Position numbers and translations under genes: made by a program
Assembly: GCA_050015675.1 (NCBI GenBank)
Contig: JBEKAY010000003.1
Location: 62,001 to 126,000 of the forward strand
Source of the DNA: Fen-1298 sp050015675
GTDB lineage: Bacteria > Bacteroidota > Ignavibacteria > UBA10030
Length of the DNA stretch: 64,000 nt
Direction: 5' to 3'
Shown: one piece after another, positions 33,979 through 43,666 of the stretch
How positions within the stretch are numbered: the first letter of the stretch is position 1
How the letters are laid out: each line of letters starts with the position of its first letter
Notes under the pieces: generated by a model
Told to the model about the DNA's origin: nothing
Databases searched by the model: none
What the model saw: only the letters and a program-made list of their open reading frames with translations

Positions 33979-36783
33979 ATGGCGAAGAATAAGACCGAAC
34001 TTGACCTTCTTCAAGAATACCTGACCAATCCCGGGACAGAAAACGCCAAGGACCATCTTGTGTTTCCTTTGTTCCAAAAACTCTTTGGTGCCAAATTCAA
34101 AAAACAATCCGATGCGTCCGGAGCCGATATTTATATCGAAGGGAAACTTCTTGTTGAGTTGAAGTCTGATTCTGGTGATTATCTGCAAGGATTTTATCAG
34201 GGACTCCATTACGCCAAATTAGGACTCACATTCTCTGCTGTTTGTGTTATTGCAGAAAGGTTTCTAGCGGTATGGAAGGTGAACAGCATTCCAGATCATG
34301 CAAAGAAACTTTCTGCTGAAGCCGATGCGATGACTCCTCCGAACATTATCGGGGCGACAAACGCAAACCGGACAAATAAAGCGCAGCAAAACGAAATACT
34401 TAAATCGTCAATCTTCAAACTTGTTCCACAAGATTTCGAAGGATTCTTCAGTAAGGATTTTGATGTATCGCTGCCGGAATTCATTCAGGTCTTGAAGAAT
34501 TTAGATGCTGAACGTATCCAGATCAATACGCACAATTTCATCGACCATGTGAAACAATTGGAGCGTTTCTTTGTCGATCCCATAGATGCAATCCATTGCT
34601 TCTATGCAATTGTCGGATTCTGGGATGTCACTTCTACAGTAGCGATACAAGACACTTCCGATACGGTTCAAGTAATCGGTCATAAGGGATCTCGTGCAAG
34701 TGAATCGATCGCTATCAAGCCGCGATTGCATGAAGAATTTAAAAAGTTCGTGGAAAACCGTTTCGTCTTTACGAATGAAGGGTCTGGTTTGACTGCCGAT
34801 TATTACTTCAGCCGGTTCGATGAAGTGATTACGCGCGTCAAACCGGAATATGCAAAACAACATGGCATTTTCTTTACCGATAATAACCTAAGCAAGTTCG
34901 CTCTCTGGTTTGTGCATGAGTGTTTTGAGCAACGTCTGAGTGATAAATATATCGTGCTTGATCCTGCAGGCGGTTCCGGCAATCTTGTGACAAGCTGGAA
35001 GGGACACCTGAAACATAAGATTGTTTCGGAACTACAGCCCGATCTGCTAAAGACCATTGAGCGGCGAATGAAATTAGACCCTGCACAAATTGATGGAGGA
35101 TTTACCATTATTCCGCGTGTGAGCAAGAACGAGGGATTAAATTTCTTAGATAAATCGGCAGAGCAGTATGTCAATTGTCTGATGCTCGAATTACAAGAAA
35201 AGAATTTCAAGTTCGATAAGCCGATTGCGTTCCTTCTCAATCCGCCGTATAAAAACACCGATGAAAACGAAGAAGTACGAGACGATGTTGATGCATCGTA
35301 TCAGATACATTCTTCTATTTTGGATTTGACAGGGAATGACGCCGGCAAGGAACGGTATTTGGCTTTCCTCGGGCAGATCATCAATATCTCGCGTGTTCAA
35401 ATGGGAGATTTACAGCCCACCGAGTTAAACTTCGATGCTGTCGCACTTCCACCGCCGTTAGATAAAAAGAAAGTAGAATCGCCACTCATTTTAATCTTTA
35501 CTCCCACTTCGTGGCTGATACCGCGTCCAACATACGTACCATTCCGGAAAATCTTTGATCAGTACTTTAAGTATGAGAAGGGATTCATCTTTTTGGGGAG
35601 CGAGTTCTTTAAGATCAAAGGAAGATTCCCGATTTCCTTTACAATTTGGAGCTACAACTACAAAGAGGAAGGGAACAAGAATAATGTGCTCGTGAAAGAT
35701 TTGACCCACCTGACAAATGCAGATTTGCAAAAGATCAATTGGAATTGGGATATTGAGACAATTACGAAAAAGCTTAAAAGTATTATTCGTGGAGCAAGTG
35801 ATGTTCAGTTCAATAATACACGAGGCGATATAAGGACACTACTACCGAAGCTTGCCGATAAATCAGGAAAACTAGTTCTTCAGCCGCGATATGATTATAG
35901 CATTGCTAAAAAGGAAAGTGAATATGGAAAGATTGTAAGTGGTTTTCCATTAAAAGACAAAGAGAAACATATCGACCTGCAAAGACGATGCGGTAATCCT
36001 ACGGGAAAATATGTTGGTTTTTATGATGACAATACTCCAGTTCGACTTGACCAAGATAATTATGGTAGAATGTCGGTGAAGTGTGATAGAATTTGGTTTA
36101 GATTAGATAATGATCTTAAATCTGCGAATAAAACTCGGATGTTAAATGGTTCACCCGATAAATATGGTTTCTGTGCTTATGATATTCATTCCGCTAAAAT
36201 CACTTTTATGTGGTTCGCAATGACTAAAGCACTCAATGGACTCTATCCAGTCTGGGCAAATCAATTTGATATTTGGGCGCCAAACATACCAAAGCCAAAA
36301 GAAAAATATTTCTACTCCCTCTGTTTTGCATACGGGCTTGCCGAGAATCGCTGTGTAGTAACCAAATTTGAGAAAGATAATCCGGTAGTCGGTGCGCCGG
36401 AAGTCTTTGTAGATAATCCGCTCTGTCCAATAAATCCGGAATCCTTCTGGTCAACCGTCTTAAACAACGAAATCATCGCGAGACCTGTACTTGCTTTAGA
36501 ATTAGTTGAACTTATCAAACAGCTTTACAAAAAATGGAATGTGAAATACTGCAAAGGTCAGGTATTAAAAAGCGTCGGTTTGCAGGATGAAGCATATTTT
36601 AAGTATTTCGATTATAAAGATTTCGTTACGCCTTACTCCGGTCTCATCCAGATCAAAAAATACACCGAACTCCACAATACGGAAGACCTAAACACTTTGT
36701 TTGAGCAAATCTCAACCAAAACAAAAGAAGTGAGGGAAGAGATTTATCGGTTGTTGGTAGAGGAGGGGAAGTATTTTGAGTAG
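33979..36783 (+). CDS. Type IIG-like restriction-modification enzyme
   Basis: A 934-residue single-chain enzyme. An N-terminal nuclease-like part has Asp50 in GADIYIEG followed by E60-L-K62 in LLVELKSD, a PD-(D/E)XK core. The central N6-adenine methyltransferase has SAM motif I DPAGGSGN at 328-335 and catalytic NPPY at 421-424. The C-terminal 400 residues should hold target recognition. Such enzymes cut unmethylated DNA and methylate their own site. No separate specificity subunit lies nearby. The gene opens a defence cluster with DUF262 and HEPN genes. Confidence 0.85.
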   Translation: MAKNKTELDLLQEYLTNPGTENAKDHLVFPLFQKLFGAKFKKQSDASGADIYIEGKLLVELKSDSGDYLQGFYQGLHYAKLGLTFSAVCVIAERFLAVWKVNSIPDHAKKLSAEADAMTPPNIIGATNANRTNKAQQNEILKSSIFKLVPQDFEGFFSKDFDVSLPEFIQVLKNLDAERIQINTHNFIDHVKQLERFFVDPIDAIHCFYAIVGFWDVTSTVAIQDTSDTVQVIGHKGSRASESIAIKPRLHEEFKKFVENRFVFTNEGSGLTADYYFSRFDEVITRVKPEYAKQHGIFFTDNNLSKFALWFVHECFEQRLSDKYIVLDPAGGSGNLVTSWKGHLKHKIVSELQPDLLKTIERRMKLDPAQIDGGFTIIPRVSKNEGLNFLDKSAEQYVNCLMLELQEKNFKFDKPIAFLLNPPYKNTDENEEVRDDVDASYQIHSSILDLTGNDAGKERYLAFLGQIINISRVQMGDLQPTELNFDAVALPPPLDKKKVESPLILIFTPTSWLIPRPTYVPFRKIFDQYFKYEKGFIFLGSEFFKIKGRFPISFTIWSYNYKEEGNKNNVLVKDLTHLTNADLQKINWNWDIETITKKLKSIIRGASDVQFNNTRGDIRTLLPKLADKSGKLVLQPRYDYSIAKKESEYGKIVSGFPLKDKEKHIDLQRRCGNPTGKYVGFYDDNTPVRLDQDNYGRMSVKCDRIWFRLDNDLKSANKTRMLNGSPDKYGFCAYDIHSAKITFMWFAMTKALNGLYPVWANQFDIWAPNIPKPKEKYFYSLCFAYGLAENRCVVTKFEKDNPVVGAPEVFVDNPLCPINPESFWSTVLNNEIIARPVLALELVELIKQLYKKWNVKYCKGQVLKSVGLQDEAYFKYFDYKDFVTPYSGLIQIKKYTELHNTEDLNTLFEQISTKTKEVREEIYRLLVEEGKYFE

Positions 36784-36853
36784 GGGGATAAAGATTATGG
36801 AGGGAAAGTAAAAACATTGGTTGAAACAAAAACAAATCAAAAAGAAGGCAAAA

Positions 36854-37906
36854 ATGAAAAAGAATAGTTCCTTAAGATTTAATCCGCAGTCTTATAGAAT
36901 TTTAGACTTTTACGAATGGAACTCTAGAAAAGAGCTTCATCTTCAACCGAAGTTTCAAAGAAGGGATTCGTGGACAGAGAAAGCAAGATCTTACTTGATA
37001 GATTCAATTATTAGAGGATTACCAATTCCTAAAATATTCTTACGTGAAATAACTGATACAAAAAATAAAATAACTATTAGAGAAGTTGTTGATGGACAAC
37101 AAAGACTAAGAGCGGTATTAGATTTTATTGCAGGTAATTTAAAAATATTAAAAGTTCATAATGAAAATTATTACGGGAAAATATTTAGTGAATTATCAGA
37201 AGAAGTACAAGAAAGTTTTTTCAGATACCGTTTTTCTGTTGATTTGCTTGAAGGAGCTACCGATTCAGATGTTTTAAATATTTTTTCTCGATTAAATTCT
37301 TACACACTAACATTAAAACCTCAAGAGAAATTAAATGCAGAATTTTTTGGCCCATTTAAAAATTGTGTCTATGACTTAGCATATCGTCATTATAATTATT
37401 GGTTAGACAATAAAATATTTACTGATAAACAAATTGCACGAATGGATGAATGCGAGCTAACATCTGAATTAGTCATTGCAATGTTAGACGGTTTACAGCA
37501 AGGCAAAACTTATATCCGTAATTATTATGATAAATATGATAATAGATTTTTACAAAGCAAGAAAATAAAGAAGGAATTCAGTCTAATTATTAATCTATTA
37601 TCAGAAACCCTTGGAGATGCTTTGCAAACAACAAGGTTCCGACGAATACCCCTTTTTTATAGTTTGTTCTGTGTCTTTTATGATGCCAAATATAGTTTGC
37701 CAAAAAGTTCAAAAAGGAAAATTATATTTACAAATTTAGTTATGAAAAAAGCTCGTGAATCTTTGTTGGCTATTAATGAGGAAATAAATTGGAGAGAACC
37801 TCAAAATAAATATAACGAATTTGTAACTGCTGCTGGAAAAGGAACTGCTTTTCTAAAATATAGAAAAATAAGACACGATTTCATTTGGAATGTATTATTC
37901 AAATAA
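36854..37906 (+). CDS. DUF262 (ParB/GmrS-like) protein
   Basis: About 350 residues from ATG 36854 (AGAAGG 6 bases upstream); a TTG at 36821 would add 11 lysine-rich residues. The DUF262 pattern is clear: PKFQRRDSW (32-40), SYLIDSIIRGLPIPKIFL (46-63) and the nucleotide-binding DGQQR (80-84). There is no C-terminal DUF1524/HNH motif, unlike GmrSD. DUF262 proteins bind NTP and act in restriction of modified phage DNA or in other defence pairs. Base composition is clearly more AT-rich than the restriction gene upstream. The HEPN gene follows after 10 bases. Confidence 0.82.
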   Translation: MKKNSSLRFNPQSYRILDFYEWNSRKELHLQPKFQRRDSWTEKARSYLIDSIIRGLPIPKIFLREITDTKNKITIREVVDGQQRLRAVLDFIAGNLKILKVHNENYYGKIFSELSEEVQESFFRYRFSVDLLEGATDSDVLNIFSRLNSYTLTLKPQEKLNAEFFGPFKNCVYDLAYRHYNYWLDNKIFTDKQIARMDECELTSELVIAMLDGLQQGKTYIRNYYDKYDNRFLQSKKIKKEFSLIINLLSETLGDALQTTRFRRIPLFYSLFCVFYDAKYSLPKSSKRKIIFTNLVMKKARESLLAINEEINWREPQNKYNEFVTAAGKGTAFLKYRKIRHDFIWNVLFK

Positions 37907-37916
37907 AATCACCTAT

Positions 37917-38549
37917 ATGCCAAAAATAAATATCGACAGTTGGTTACCATATTTTCGTGATAGACTAGATAAAAGCTTCTCATTAGTGAGTGACGCATCA
38001 AATTATGTGGAACTACGAGGAACTCAACATAGGAACTTAAAACAAGAAAGAATTTATCAAATCAATGAATTAGCTTTTTTAGATATGTATCTTTCTTGGG
38101 AAGATTATTTAGAAAACACATTTGTTAGATTTATGTGCGGTGCAAAAACAAAGAATTGTTATTCCCCAAAATTATTTGTTTGTCCTCCAACTCTTGAACA
38201 CGCATTAAAATATTTTATGACTCCAAAAGGTTATGTCGAGTGGACCAGTGCGCAAGCGGTTAGTGAACGTGCAGAACTGGTATTTAAAGATGGTGAACCT
38301 TATAGTTCTGCATTTAGACCCGTTATAAATATATTAAATCAAATGAGAATTATTCGCAATGCAATTGCCCATAGATCAGGTAAGGCGTTATCTGATTTTG
38401 AAGATCTAGTTACAGATGAAATAGGGTACAAACCTAAAGGCATTCGACCCGGTGGTTTTTTATTTAAAACTGAAAGGACATCTAATACAAAATATATTCA
38501 ATTCTATAAAGATATTTTAGAAATTACCGCGAAAAACATTGTGAGATAA
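37917..38549 (+). CDS. HEPN domain protein (probable RNase partner of DUF262)
   Basis: About 210 residues from ATG 37917; an earlier frame start lies in the DUF262 gene. It holds the HEPN ribonuclease signature R-N-A-I-A-H at 147-152 (RNAIAHRSG), with upstream helices such as LAFLDMYLSWEDYLENTFVRF (52-72), similar to the MAE_28990-type HEPN group. HEPN toxins cut RNA and act in abortive infection or toxin-antitoxin pairs. Tight linkage to DUF262 suggests a two-component defence system with the DUF262 protein as sensor or antidote; the division of roles is inference. Confidence 0.75.
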   Translation: MPKINIDSWLPYFRDRLDKSFSLVSDASNYVELRGTQHRNLKQERIYQINELAFLDMYLSWEDYLENTFVRFMCGAKTKNCYSPKLFVCPPTLEHALKYFMTPKGYVEWTSAQAVSERAELVFKDGEPYSSAFRPVINILNQMRIIRNAIAHRSGKALSDFEDLVTDEIGYKPKGIRPGGFLFKTERTSNTKYIQFYKDILEITAKNIVR

Positions 38550-38759
38550 AATATAATTATCATCTAGTTGTAAACGTCACCTATCTAATAATAAAGAGGC
38601 ATTGTTATTCCTTCACGTTTTAAGAGGAAATCTTATTATGGATAGATTAAGACACCCGCTGTAAGCGGGGCGAGTATGACAGTTAGGAAAATGGAGGTGA
38701 TGCGAGAGAAGAAGTGCGGTATGTAGAGAAGATGCAATTTTAATCAATGTACAGTTGAC

Positions 38760-38960
38760 TCAGTCCCTGTTTTTCTCTTTTCGGTGGTCCATTATCACTT
38801 TTATCAATCCCGCGCCTGCCCCGAATCCCCCGAAAAATAATGTTATAATATCCACAATTCTAATTTTATCAATCATCTGATACGCTCCGATGAATGCAAC
38901 TACAATTCCAAGAATAGCGCCGATGAAGCCAAGTCGTTTTCGAATCATGGTGTTTTTCAT
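38760..38960 (-). CDS. Small membrane protein, unknown
   Basis: 66 residues with two hydrophobic helices (about 10-27 and 35-57) around a short loop, and charged ends (MKNTMIRKRL and MDHRKEKNRD). Weak ribosome site. It follows the Nudix gene by 17 bases on the same strand and may be co-transcribed. The 210 bases between this gene and the HEPN gene show no feature. Confidence 0.45.
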   Translation of the reverse strand: MKNTMIRKRLGFIGAILGIVVAFIGAYQMIDKIRIVDIITLFFGGFGAGAGLIKVIMDHRKEKNRD

Positions 38961-38977
38961 ATCTGTTTGACATTAAA

Positions 38978-39595
38978 TTACTGTTGAATGAGCCGCTGAA
39001 TGTGCTGAATGCAAATCTGTGACCAGTTCTCAAATTTCTCAATATCTTTCTGGAGCTCATCGATGCCAACGAATTTCGTTTCATTAATTGATTTTTCTCG
39101 TGGTTTGACTAACGGCTTTTCTAGCGAAAGAATGTGAACAATGCCGAAGTGTACTTTTCCGACATCATTGGAATCATCGTTGAGCAAAGCCACAACTCGC
39201 TGCGTATACTGAGACTCAATGTTGACCTCTTCATTTATTTCACGTTTAAGGCCGTCTTCATATGTCGTACTGAACAAACCAGGATCGGTGACAGAAATAT
39301 GTCCGCCTATACCTAATGAATAATTACCAAGAAGTCTTTTCTCTGCAAGAAGTTTCCCGCGGCGATAGACAAATACGTCACCTCCACAATGCAGGAGAGC
39401 GTAGGGAATTAACTGCTTGTAAGCAGGATTGGATTCCGCATCTTTTCGCTTGATGAAGGTGTGATTCTTTGGGTTGAGGATTATGTTTAAGTACTTATCC
39501 AGTTCAAGTGAAATTTCCTGGAATGTGCCAATTTGTTCCAGCAACTGAGTTGGAAATGCCAAAACATATTCTTCTAAATATTTTTCATTTTGCAC
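38978..39595 (-). CDS. Nudix hydrolase family protein
   Basis: About 205 residues from GTG 39595, which has AAAGGA 6 bases upstream; a TTG at 39613 lacks one. The Nudix box is seen at about 103-127 of the longer reading: GIGGHISVTDPG, then EDGLKREINEEVNI with the catalytic REINEEV. There is a ~75-residue N-terminal extension. The substrate (a nucleoside diphosphate derivative) is not predictable. It has no functional tie to its neighbours. Confidence 0.75.
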   Translation of the reverse strand: MQNEKYLEEYVLAFPTQLLEQIGTFQEISLELDKYLNIILNPKNHTFIKRKDAESNPAYKQLIPYALLHCGGDVFVYRRGKLLAEKRLLGNYSLGIGGHISVTDPGLFSTTYEDGLKREINEEVNIESQYTQRVVALLNDDSNDVGKVHFGIVHILSLEKPLVKPREKSINETKFVGIDELQKDIEKFENWSQICIQHIQRLIQQ

Positions 39596-39726
39596 GATGG
39601 TTCCTTTTTTCAAATTTTAAACAAAGACCGTCGCTATTCTGAGTTAACTCAAAACTAAGTGACGGTCACTGAAAAAATCGGCTTAGTACAAAAAATAATC
39701 GGTTTGCCGGGCAAGTGTGCAACTGC

Positions 39727-41373
39727 TTAACCTTTTTCCAATTGGAGGGTTTTAGTTGCCGCATCGCAAACTTCACTCGGCCCAAAGTATTGTATTGGCC
39801 CGGGGAAAACATAGGAAGTCTTAATTGACCATTCGGCTCTGTTTTTTACAAATTCTTTAAATGGTTTGCCGTCCAATTTCACTAATGCTTTTTGAATAAC
39901 AGGTTTCATGCAACCGTGTCTTTTTTCCATATTCATCAGCATGGTAATTGGCACACCTCCCGCGATCCATTGTTCAGCTGGAGCGGTAAGATTTCGAACC
40001 GATGCCATATACCCGGTTTTTCCTGATCCGATAATAACGGCAGCTACATAACCCAGGGAATAGGTATAGTTGGCATCAAAATTAGACGGCGCTGCGCAGC
40101 GGCCTTCGTAGCCAAAGAAATTCGCAAGCGCGGTGAATTTCCCTTTGAATTTGCCTTCAGCCTTCCACTCCTTCAGCTTTTCTTCAACCATTTCAATCAA
40201 CAATTTTTCAGTCTCAATACGCGAAACCATGACATTGCCATGCGGGTCGCGATCCATGAGGAGCTGAATCTGTATGTCTTTGGGCAACGAATTAAATGCC
40301 TTTGTTGAATCGGCGCTTATATGACTGTTAACGAATTGGAATTTTTCATCATCAGTTTCCAATACATTAAAAGCTGTAGCTTTCTCAGCCAGCAAGTCGT
40401 TGATTTCAGCGATGAGTTTTTTAATCTCGGGCACAAATTCTATTAAGCCTTCCGGTATCAAACAAATCCCAAAGTCTTCATCATTATCGGAACGTGTTTT
40501 TATAACTCTGGCAATATCCTCAACAATCTGGTTCATTGTCGACCTTTTTTCCTCTACTTCTTCAGAAATGATAGCGTAGTTTGGGCGGGTTTGAAGAGTG
40601 CATTCCAGTGTTATGTGTGATGCAGAACGCCCCATGAGCTTAATGAAATGCCAATATTTTTTTGCGGATAGAGCATCGCGTTCAAGATTGCCGATAAGCT
40701 CACTATATATCTTGCAGGCTGTATCAAAGCCAAAGGATGTTTCGATCATGCCATTTTTCAAATCTCCATCAATGGTTTTGGGGCAGCCTATTACTTGCAC
40801 ACCGGCTTTAATTGACTTATAATATTCAGCCAACACGCAGGCATTTGTGTTTGAATCGTCTCCTCCAATGATAACAATAGCATTGATTCCAAGTTTTTTG
40901 CAATTCTCAAGACTTTTATCAAACTGTGATTGTTCGTCCAGCTTCGTCCTGCCGCTGCCAATAATATCAAATCCTCCTGTATTCCTGTATTCATCAATGA
41001 GTGGAGCTATCAGTTCAATATATTTTCCATCTACTAATCCTGATGGCCCGCCAAGGAAACCATATAATTTACTTTTGCTATTCATTGCTTTTAAGCTGTC
41101 AAAGAGCCCTGCAATTACATTATGTCCACCAGGAGCCTGCCCCCCGGATAGGATAACTCCCACTTTTAATGCAGATGATTCCAAAGGGTTTGAACCGGAT
41201 TCAATATTTAAAATCGGTAAACCATAGGTATATGGAAACATCTTACTAATTTCTTTTTGATGTGCAACAGACTGAGTTGCACCACCCTCTTTCACCAATA
41301 TGTTGCCGGTTAAAGTGATCGGTAATTTTGGTTTATAGTTGGCTCTGGCTAACTGTAATGGACTTATTGTCAT
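39727..41373 (-). CDS. pfp: Diphosphate-fructose-6-phosphate 1-phosphotransferase (PPi-PFK)
   Basis: A 548-residue enzyme of the long PFP group. Motifs: GVILSGGQAPGGHN (72-85), GGDD at 170-173, whose second Asp marks PPi rather than ATP use, catalytic PKTIDGD at 198-204, and MGRSASH. It phosphorylates fructose 6-phosphate with pyrophosphate, reversibly, in glycolysis/gluconeogenesis. An N-terminal stretch of 65 residues is usual for this group. Single gene. Confidence 0.93.
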   Translation of the reverse strand: MTISPLQLARANYKPKLPITLTGNILVKEGGATQSVAHQKEISKMFPYTYGLPILNIESGSNPLESSALKVGVILSGGQAPGGHNVIAGLFDSLKAMNSKSKLYGFLGGPSGLVDGKYIELIAPLIDEYRNTGGFDIIGSGRTKLDEQSQFDKSLENCKKLGINAIVIIGGDDSNTNACVLAEYYKSIKAGVQVIGCPKTIDGDLKNGMIETSFGFDTACKIYSELIGNLERDALSAKKYWHFIKLMGRSASHITLECTLQTRPNYAIISEEVEEKRSTMNQIVEDIARVIKTRSDNDEDFGICLIPEGLIEFVPEIKKLIAEINDLLAEKATAFNVLETDDEKFQFVNSHISADSTKAFNSLPKDIQIQLLMDRDPHGNVMVSRIETEKLLIEMVEEKLKEWKAEGKFKGKFTALANFFGYEGRCAAPSNFDANYTYSLGYVAAVIIGSGKTGYMASVRNLTAPAEQWIAGGVPITMLMNMEKRHGCMKPVIQKALVKLDGKPFKEFVKNRAEWSIKTSYVFPGPIQYFGPSEVCDAATKTLQLEKG

Positions 41374-41505
41374 AGGATTGAATTTTATATGTTTTTACTT
41401 TAGTGAGGTTTATTAACACTGTATCTAATTAAATCAATTATTGGTAAAAAATCCAGATGGAAAAGGGTAGATGAACTCTATTGTTAATTTTATGTAGAAG
41501 CGTGG

Positions 41506-42531
41506 TTATCCCTTGAGTGCGTATTGCTTCCGTACCGCTGGAATTAAATATTCCGCAAATGATCGTTCCAAATCGTATTGCGGTTGCCAACCCCAATCGG
41601 TGCGCGCTGCAGAATCATCTACGTCTTTTGGCCAACTGTCGATTATTGCCTGACGCCTATAATCAGATTCAAACGTAACACTGGGTTTCGGGAACGCTTT
41701 CTGGATAATTCGGAATATCTCCGATGCCGACGGATTGAAAGCTCCAACATTATAGATCATTCTTGTCAGTTTCTCGCGGGGAGCAGATTGAAGTTTTAGC
41801 AACGCAGTAATAGCATCCGGCATTGCCATGAATGGTATGCATGTATCCTCACGAACAAAACAAGTGTATGGCTTATTCTTCGCCGCCATATGCAGCATCT
41901 CAGGAGCAAAGTCACTTGTCCCGCCTGTTGGCAGAGTAACCGCGCTGATCAGACCGGGGAATCGCACTCCGCGGAAATCAACCTGTGCTTTGGGCGGCTC
42001 TGCATCTAATTGGCGATAGTAATTCGCATAATACCTGCCAAGCTGTTCAGTGTACAGTTTGTTGATGCCGTACATCGTGCGTGGTGTCAGCCATTGATCT
42101 TCTTTGACTTTGCCAGCTCGTTGTTTCGTTGCGATGTTGGGAAGGCCATACACAGCGATAGAACTTGGATAGATAAATTTAATTTCGCATCCTTGCAAAC
42201 GCGATTGTGTGATAGCGATTTCCAGAAGGTTCAGTGAGCCGTCGACGTTCACACGATGTGCCAATGTTGGCTGGCGTTCGGCGCGTGTAGAAAGTAAAGC
42301 GGCAAGGTGATAAATGGTATCGAAGTTATGTTCAGTAGAAAGTGTTTCGAGTAAATGTGAATCTAAAATATCTCCTGTAACAATCCGGTGACAACGTAAT
42401 CGTACTGATTCCTCGATGGGAAGCATATCCATTGCGACGATGTGCATACCGCCCTGTTCGGACAGTTTTTCAATCAGCCCGTGCCCGATTTCACCGTTCG
42501 CACCGGTGATAAGAATGGTTTTAATTGACAT
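41506..42531 (-). CDS. NAD-dependent epimerase/dehydratase, SDR-type threonine 3-dehydrogenase-like
   Basis: A 341-residue extended SDR: Rossmann TGANGEIGHGL (9-19), HLAALLSTRAE near 76-86, Ser in IYPSSIAVYG and the YxxxK pair in MYGINKLYTEQLG. The FRGVRFPGLISAVTLPTGGTSDFAPEM stretch resembles short-chain L-threonine 3-dehydrogenases, which lack zinc. A sugar epimerase role cannot be excluded. GGAGA precedes the ATG. First of three minus-strand genes in reverse order with the zinc-ribbon and regulator genes upstream. Confidence 0.82.
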   Translation of the reverse strand: MSIKTILITGANGEIGHGLIEKLSEQGGMHIVAMDMLPIEESVRLRCHRIVTGDILDSHLLETLSTEHNFDTIYHLAALLSTRAERQPTLAHRVNVDGSLNLLEIAITQSRLQGCEIKFIYPSSIAVYGLPNIATKQRAGKVKEDQWLTPRTMYGINKLYTEQLGRYYANYYRQLDAEPPKAQVDFRGVRFPGLISAVTLPTGGTSDFAPEMLHMAAKNKPYTCFVREDTCIPFMAMPDAITALLKLQSAPREKLTRMIYNVGAFNPSASEIFRIIQKAFPKPSVTFESDYRRQAIIDSWPKDVDDSAARTDWGWQPQYDLERSFAEYLIPAVRKQYALKG

Positions 42532-42548
42532 AGATTCTCCGGCAAGAA

Positions 42549-42752
42549 TCAGTGTTTTTGTTGTTCAGCAGGTTTAATCTTTTCGGCGTTCACGAGTTTA
42601 CCGACAAGTTTCTGGGGCGCATGAATCAACGTTGGGAGACATTGGGAACAGATCCATAATTCTTTTGTATCGAAACGAAGATGAAGGAGGGGGGCCTCAA
42701 GCTCTGAGAGTTCACAGTTCAAGCAGCGAAGTTCTTGTTTGGAAGTGCTCAT
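42549..42752 (-). CDS. Small zinc-ribbon-like protein
   Basis: 67 residues with two CxxC pairs, Cys10/Cys13 (CLNC) and Cys35/Cys38 (CSQC), spaced as in a zinc ribbon; a basic C-terminal tail. It lies 17 bases ahead of the SDR gene on the same strand, so probably one transcript. Function unknown. Confidence 0.65.
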   Translation of the reverse strand: MSTSKQELRCLNCELSELEAPLLHLRFDTKELWICSQCLPTLIHAPQKLVGKLVNAEKIKPAEQQKH

Positions 42753-42782
42753 GATGTTCTCCGTAAATAATATTTCCTGGTT

Positions 42783-43436
42783 TTATTCCGTCGTAACCAT
42801 CGTTTTGCTATCCGGTCCCGGAAACGATTGCGACGGTTTTATAGAATGAAATTCGTTGATGAGTTTAAGAGCCTCATCTAAAAGACTGCCAATCGTTTTA
42901 AGTGAATCGAGAACTTCATCAAGTTTTGTGACATCCGTATTTTTTATCAGCAATTGTTGATATATCTTCGCACCGGCAATTGGGTTGCCAATTTTATCTG
43001 CAATAGAGATTGCCATTTCCAGCTCTGTAGTCCGTCTTGCCTCTTCGGCAACACGCACTTCGAGCGAGCGGATACGTAATCCCGCACGAATCCGTGCTAA
43101 CAATTCATCGATTTCAAAAAGTTTAGCAAGGTAATCATCCGCACCTGCGTCTAATCCCTGCACAATATTTTTCGTTCCAGTATAGGCTGTAATCATTATT
43201 ATGTAGCGGTTACGGTGAGCAACATCAGCTTTAATGAGCTTTACTAATTCTATGCCGCTCAGTCCCGGCATATCCCAATCAAGAAGAATAATATCCGGTT
43301 GGCATCGTTCCAATTCCTTCCATCCGGTGATCGGATTCAATGCAGAAGTTACCACATATCCTTCTGCTTCCAATCCTATACGTAACGAAGAAACGAATTC
43401 AGCATTATCATCTATTATAAGTATAGTATTTGGCAT
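42783..43436 (-). CDS. Response regulator with receiver domain and short helical C-terminus
   Basis: A 217-residue protein: receiver domain 1-120 with Asp53 in IILLDWDMPGLSG and Lys in DDYLAKLFE (Leu replaces the usual Pro after Lys), then about 90 helical residues (coiled region 120-150) with no DNA-binding or enzymatic motif. It probably acts through protein contacts. No kinase gene is adjacent. Ahead of the zinc-ribbon gene by 30 bases. Confidence 0.85.
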   Translation of the reverse strand: MPNTILIIDDNAEFVSSLRIGLEAEGYVVTSALNPITGWKELERCQPDIILLDWDMPGLSGIELVKLIKADVAHRNRYIIMITAYTGTKNIVQGLDAGADDYLAKLFEIDELLARIRAGLRIRSLEVRVAEEARRTTELEMAISIADKIGNPIAGAKIYQQLLIKNTDVTKLDEVLDSLKTIGSLLDEALKLINEFHSIKPSQSFPGPDSKTMVTTE

Positions 43437-43626
43437 AGTCTAATACACACCGCAAAGTTTTTTCGCTATTGCATAAAAGTACAATTCGACTAGAAATAAG
43501 CTAACAATTTGTGGCTTGAAGCGCAATGCGTAATCGTCTTGAAGAATATGAGGGGGAGCGTTAACTCAATGGCAGGACACAAAAGCCGCTATTTCAGTGC
43601 GGTTTATCGATCTGTATTATAAACAA

Positions 43627-43655
43627 CTGCGAGGCACTTTGGAAGTACCTCGCAG
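43627..43655 (-). terminator. Terminator behind the SPFH gene
   Basis: CTGCGAGG-C-ACTT-TGG-AAGT-A-CCTCGCAG folds into a stem of 12 pairs with one mismatch; on the minus strand it is followed by TTGTTT. It lies 12 bases behind the SPFH gene stop. The rest of the gap 43437-43626 carries nothing I can support. Confidence 0.65.
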
Positions 43656-43666
43656 ATTGGACCTTA

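Noticed and set aside
43550..43625. tRNA-like stretch (GAGCGTTAACTCAATGGCAG)
   Set aside because: It recalls a D-arm, but no acceptor stem, anticodon arm or T-loop (GTTCRANNC) can be paired around it.
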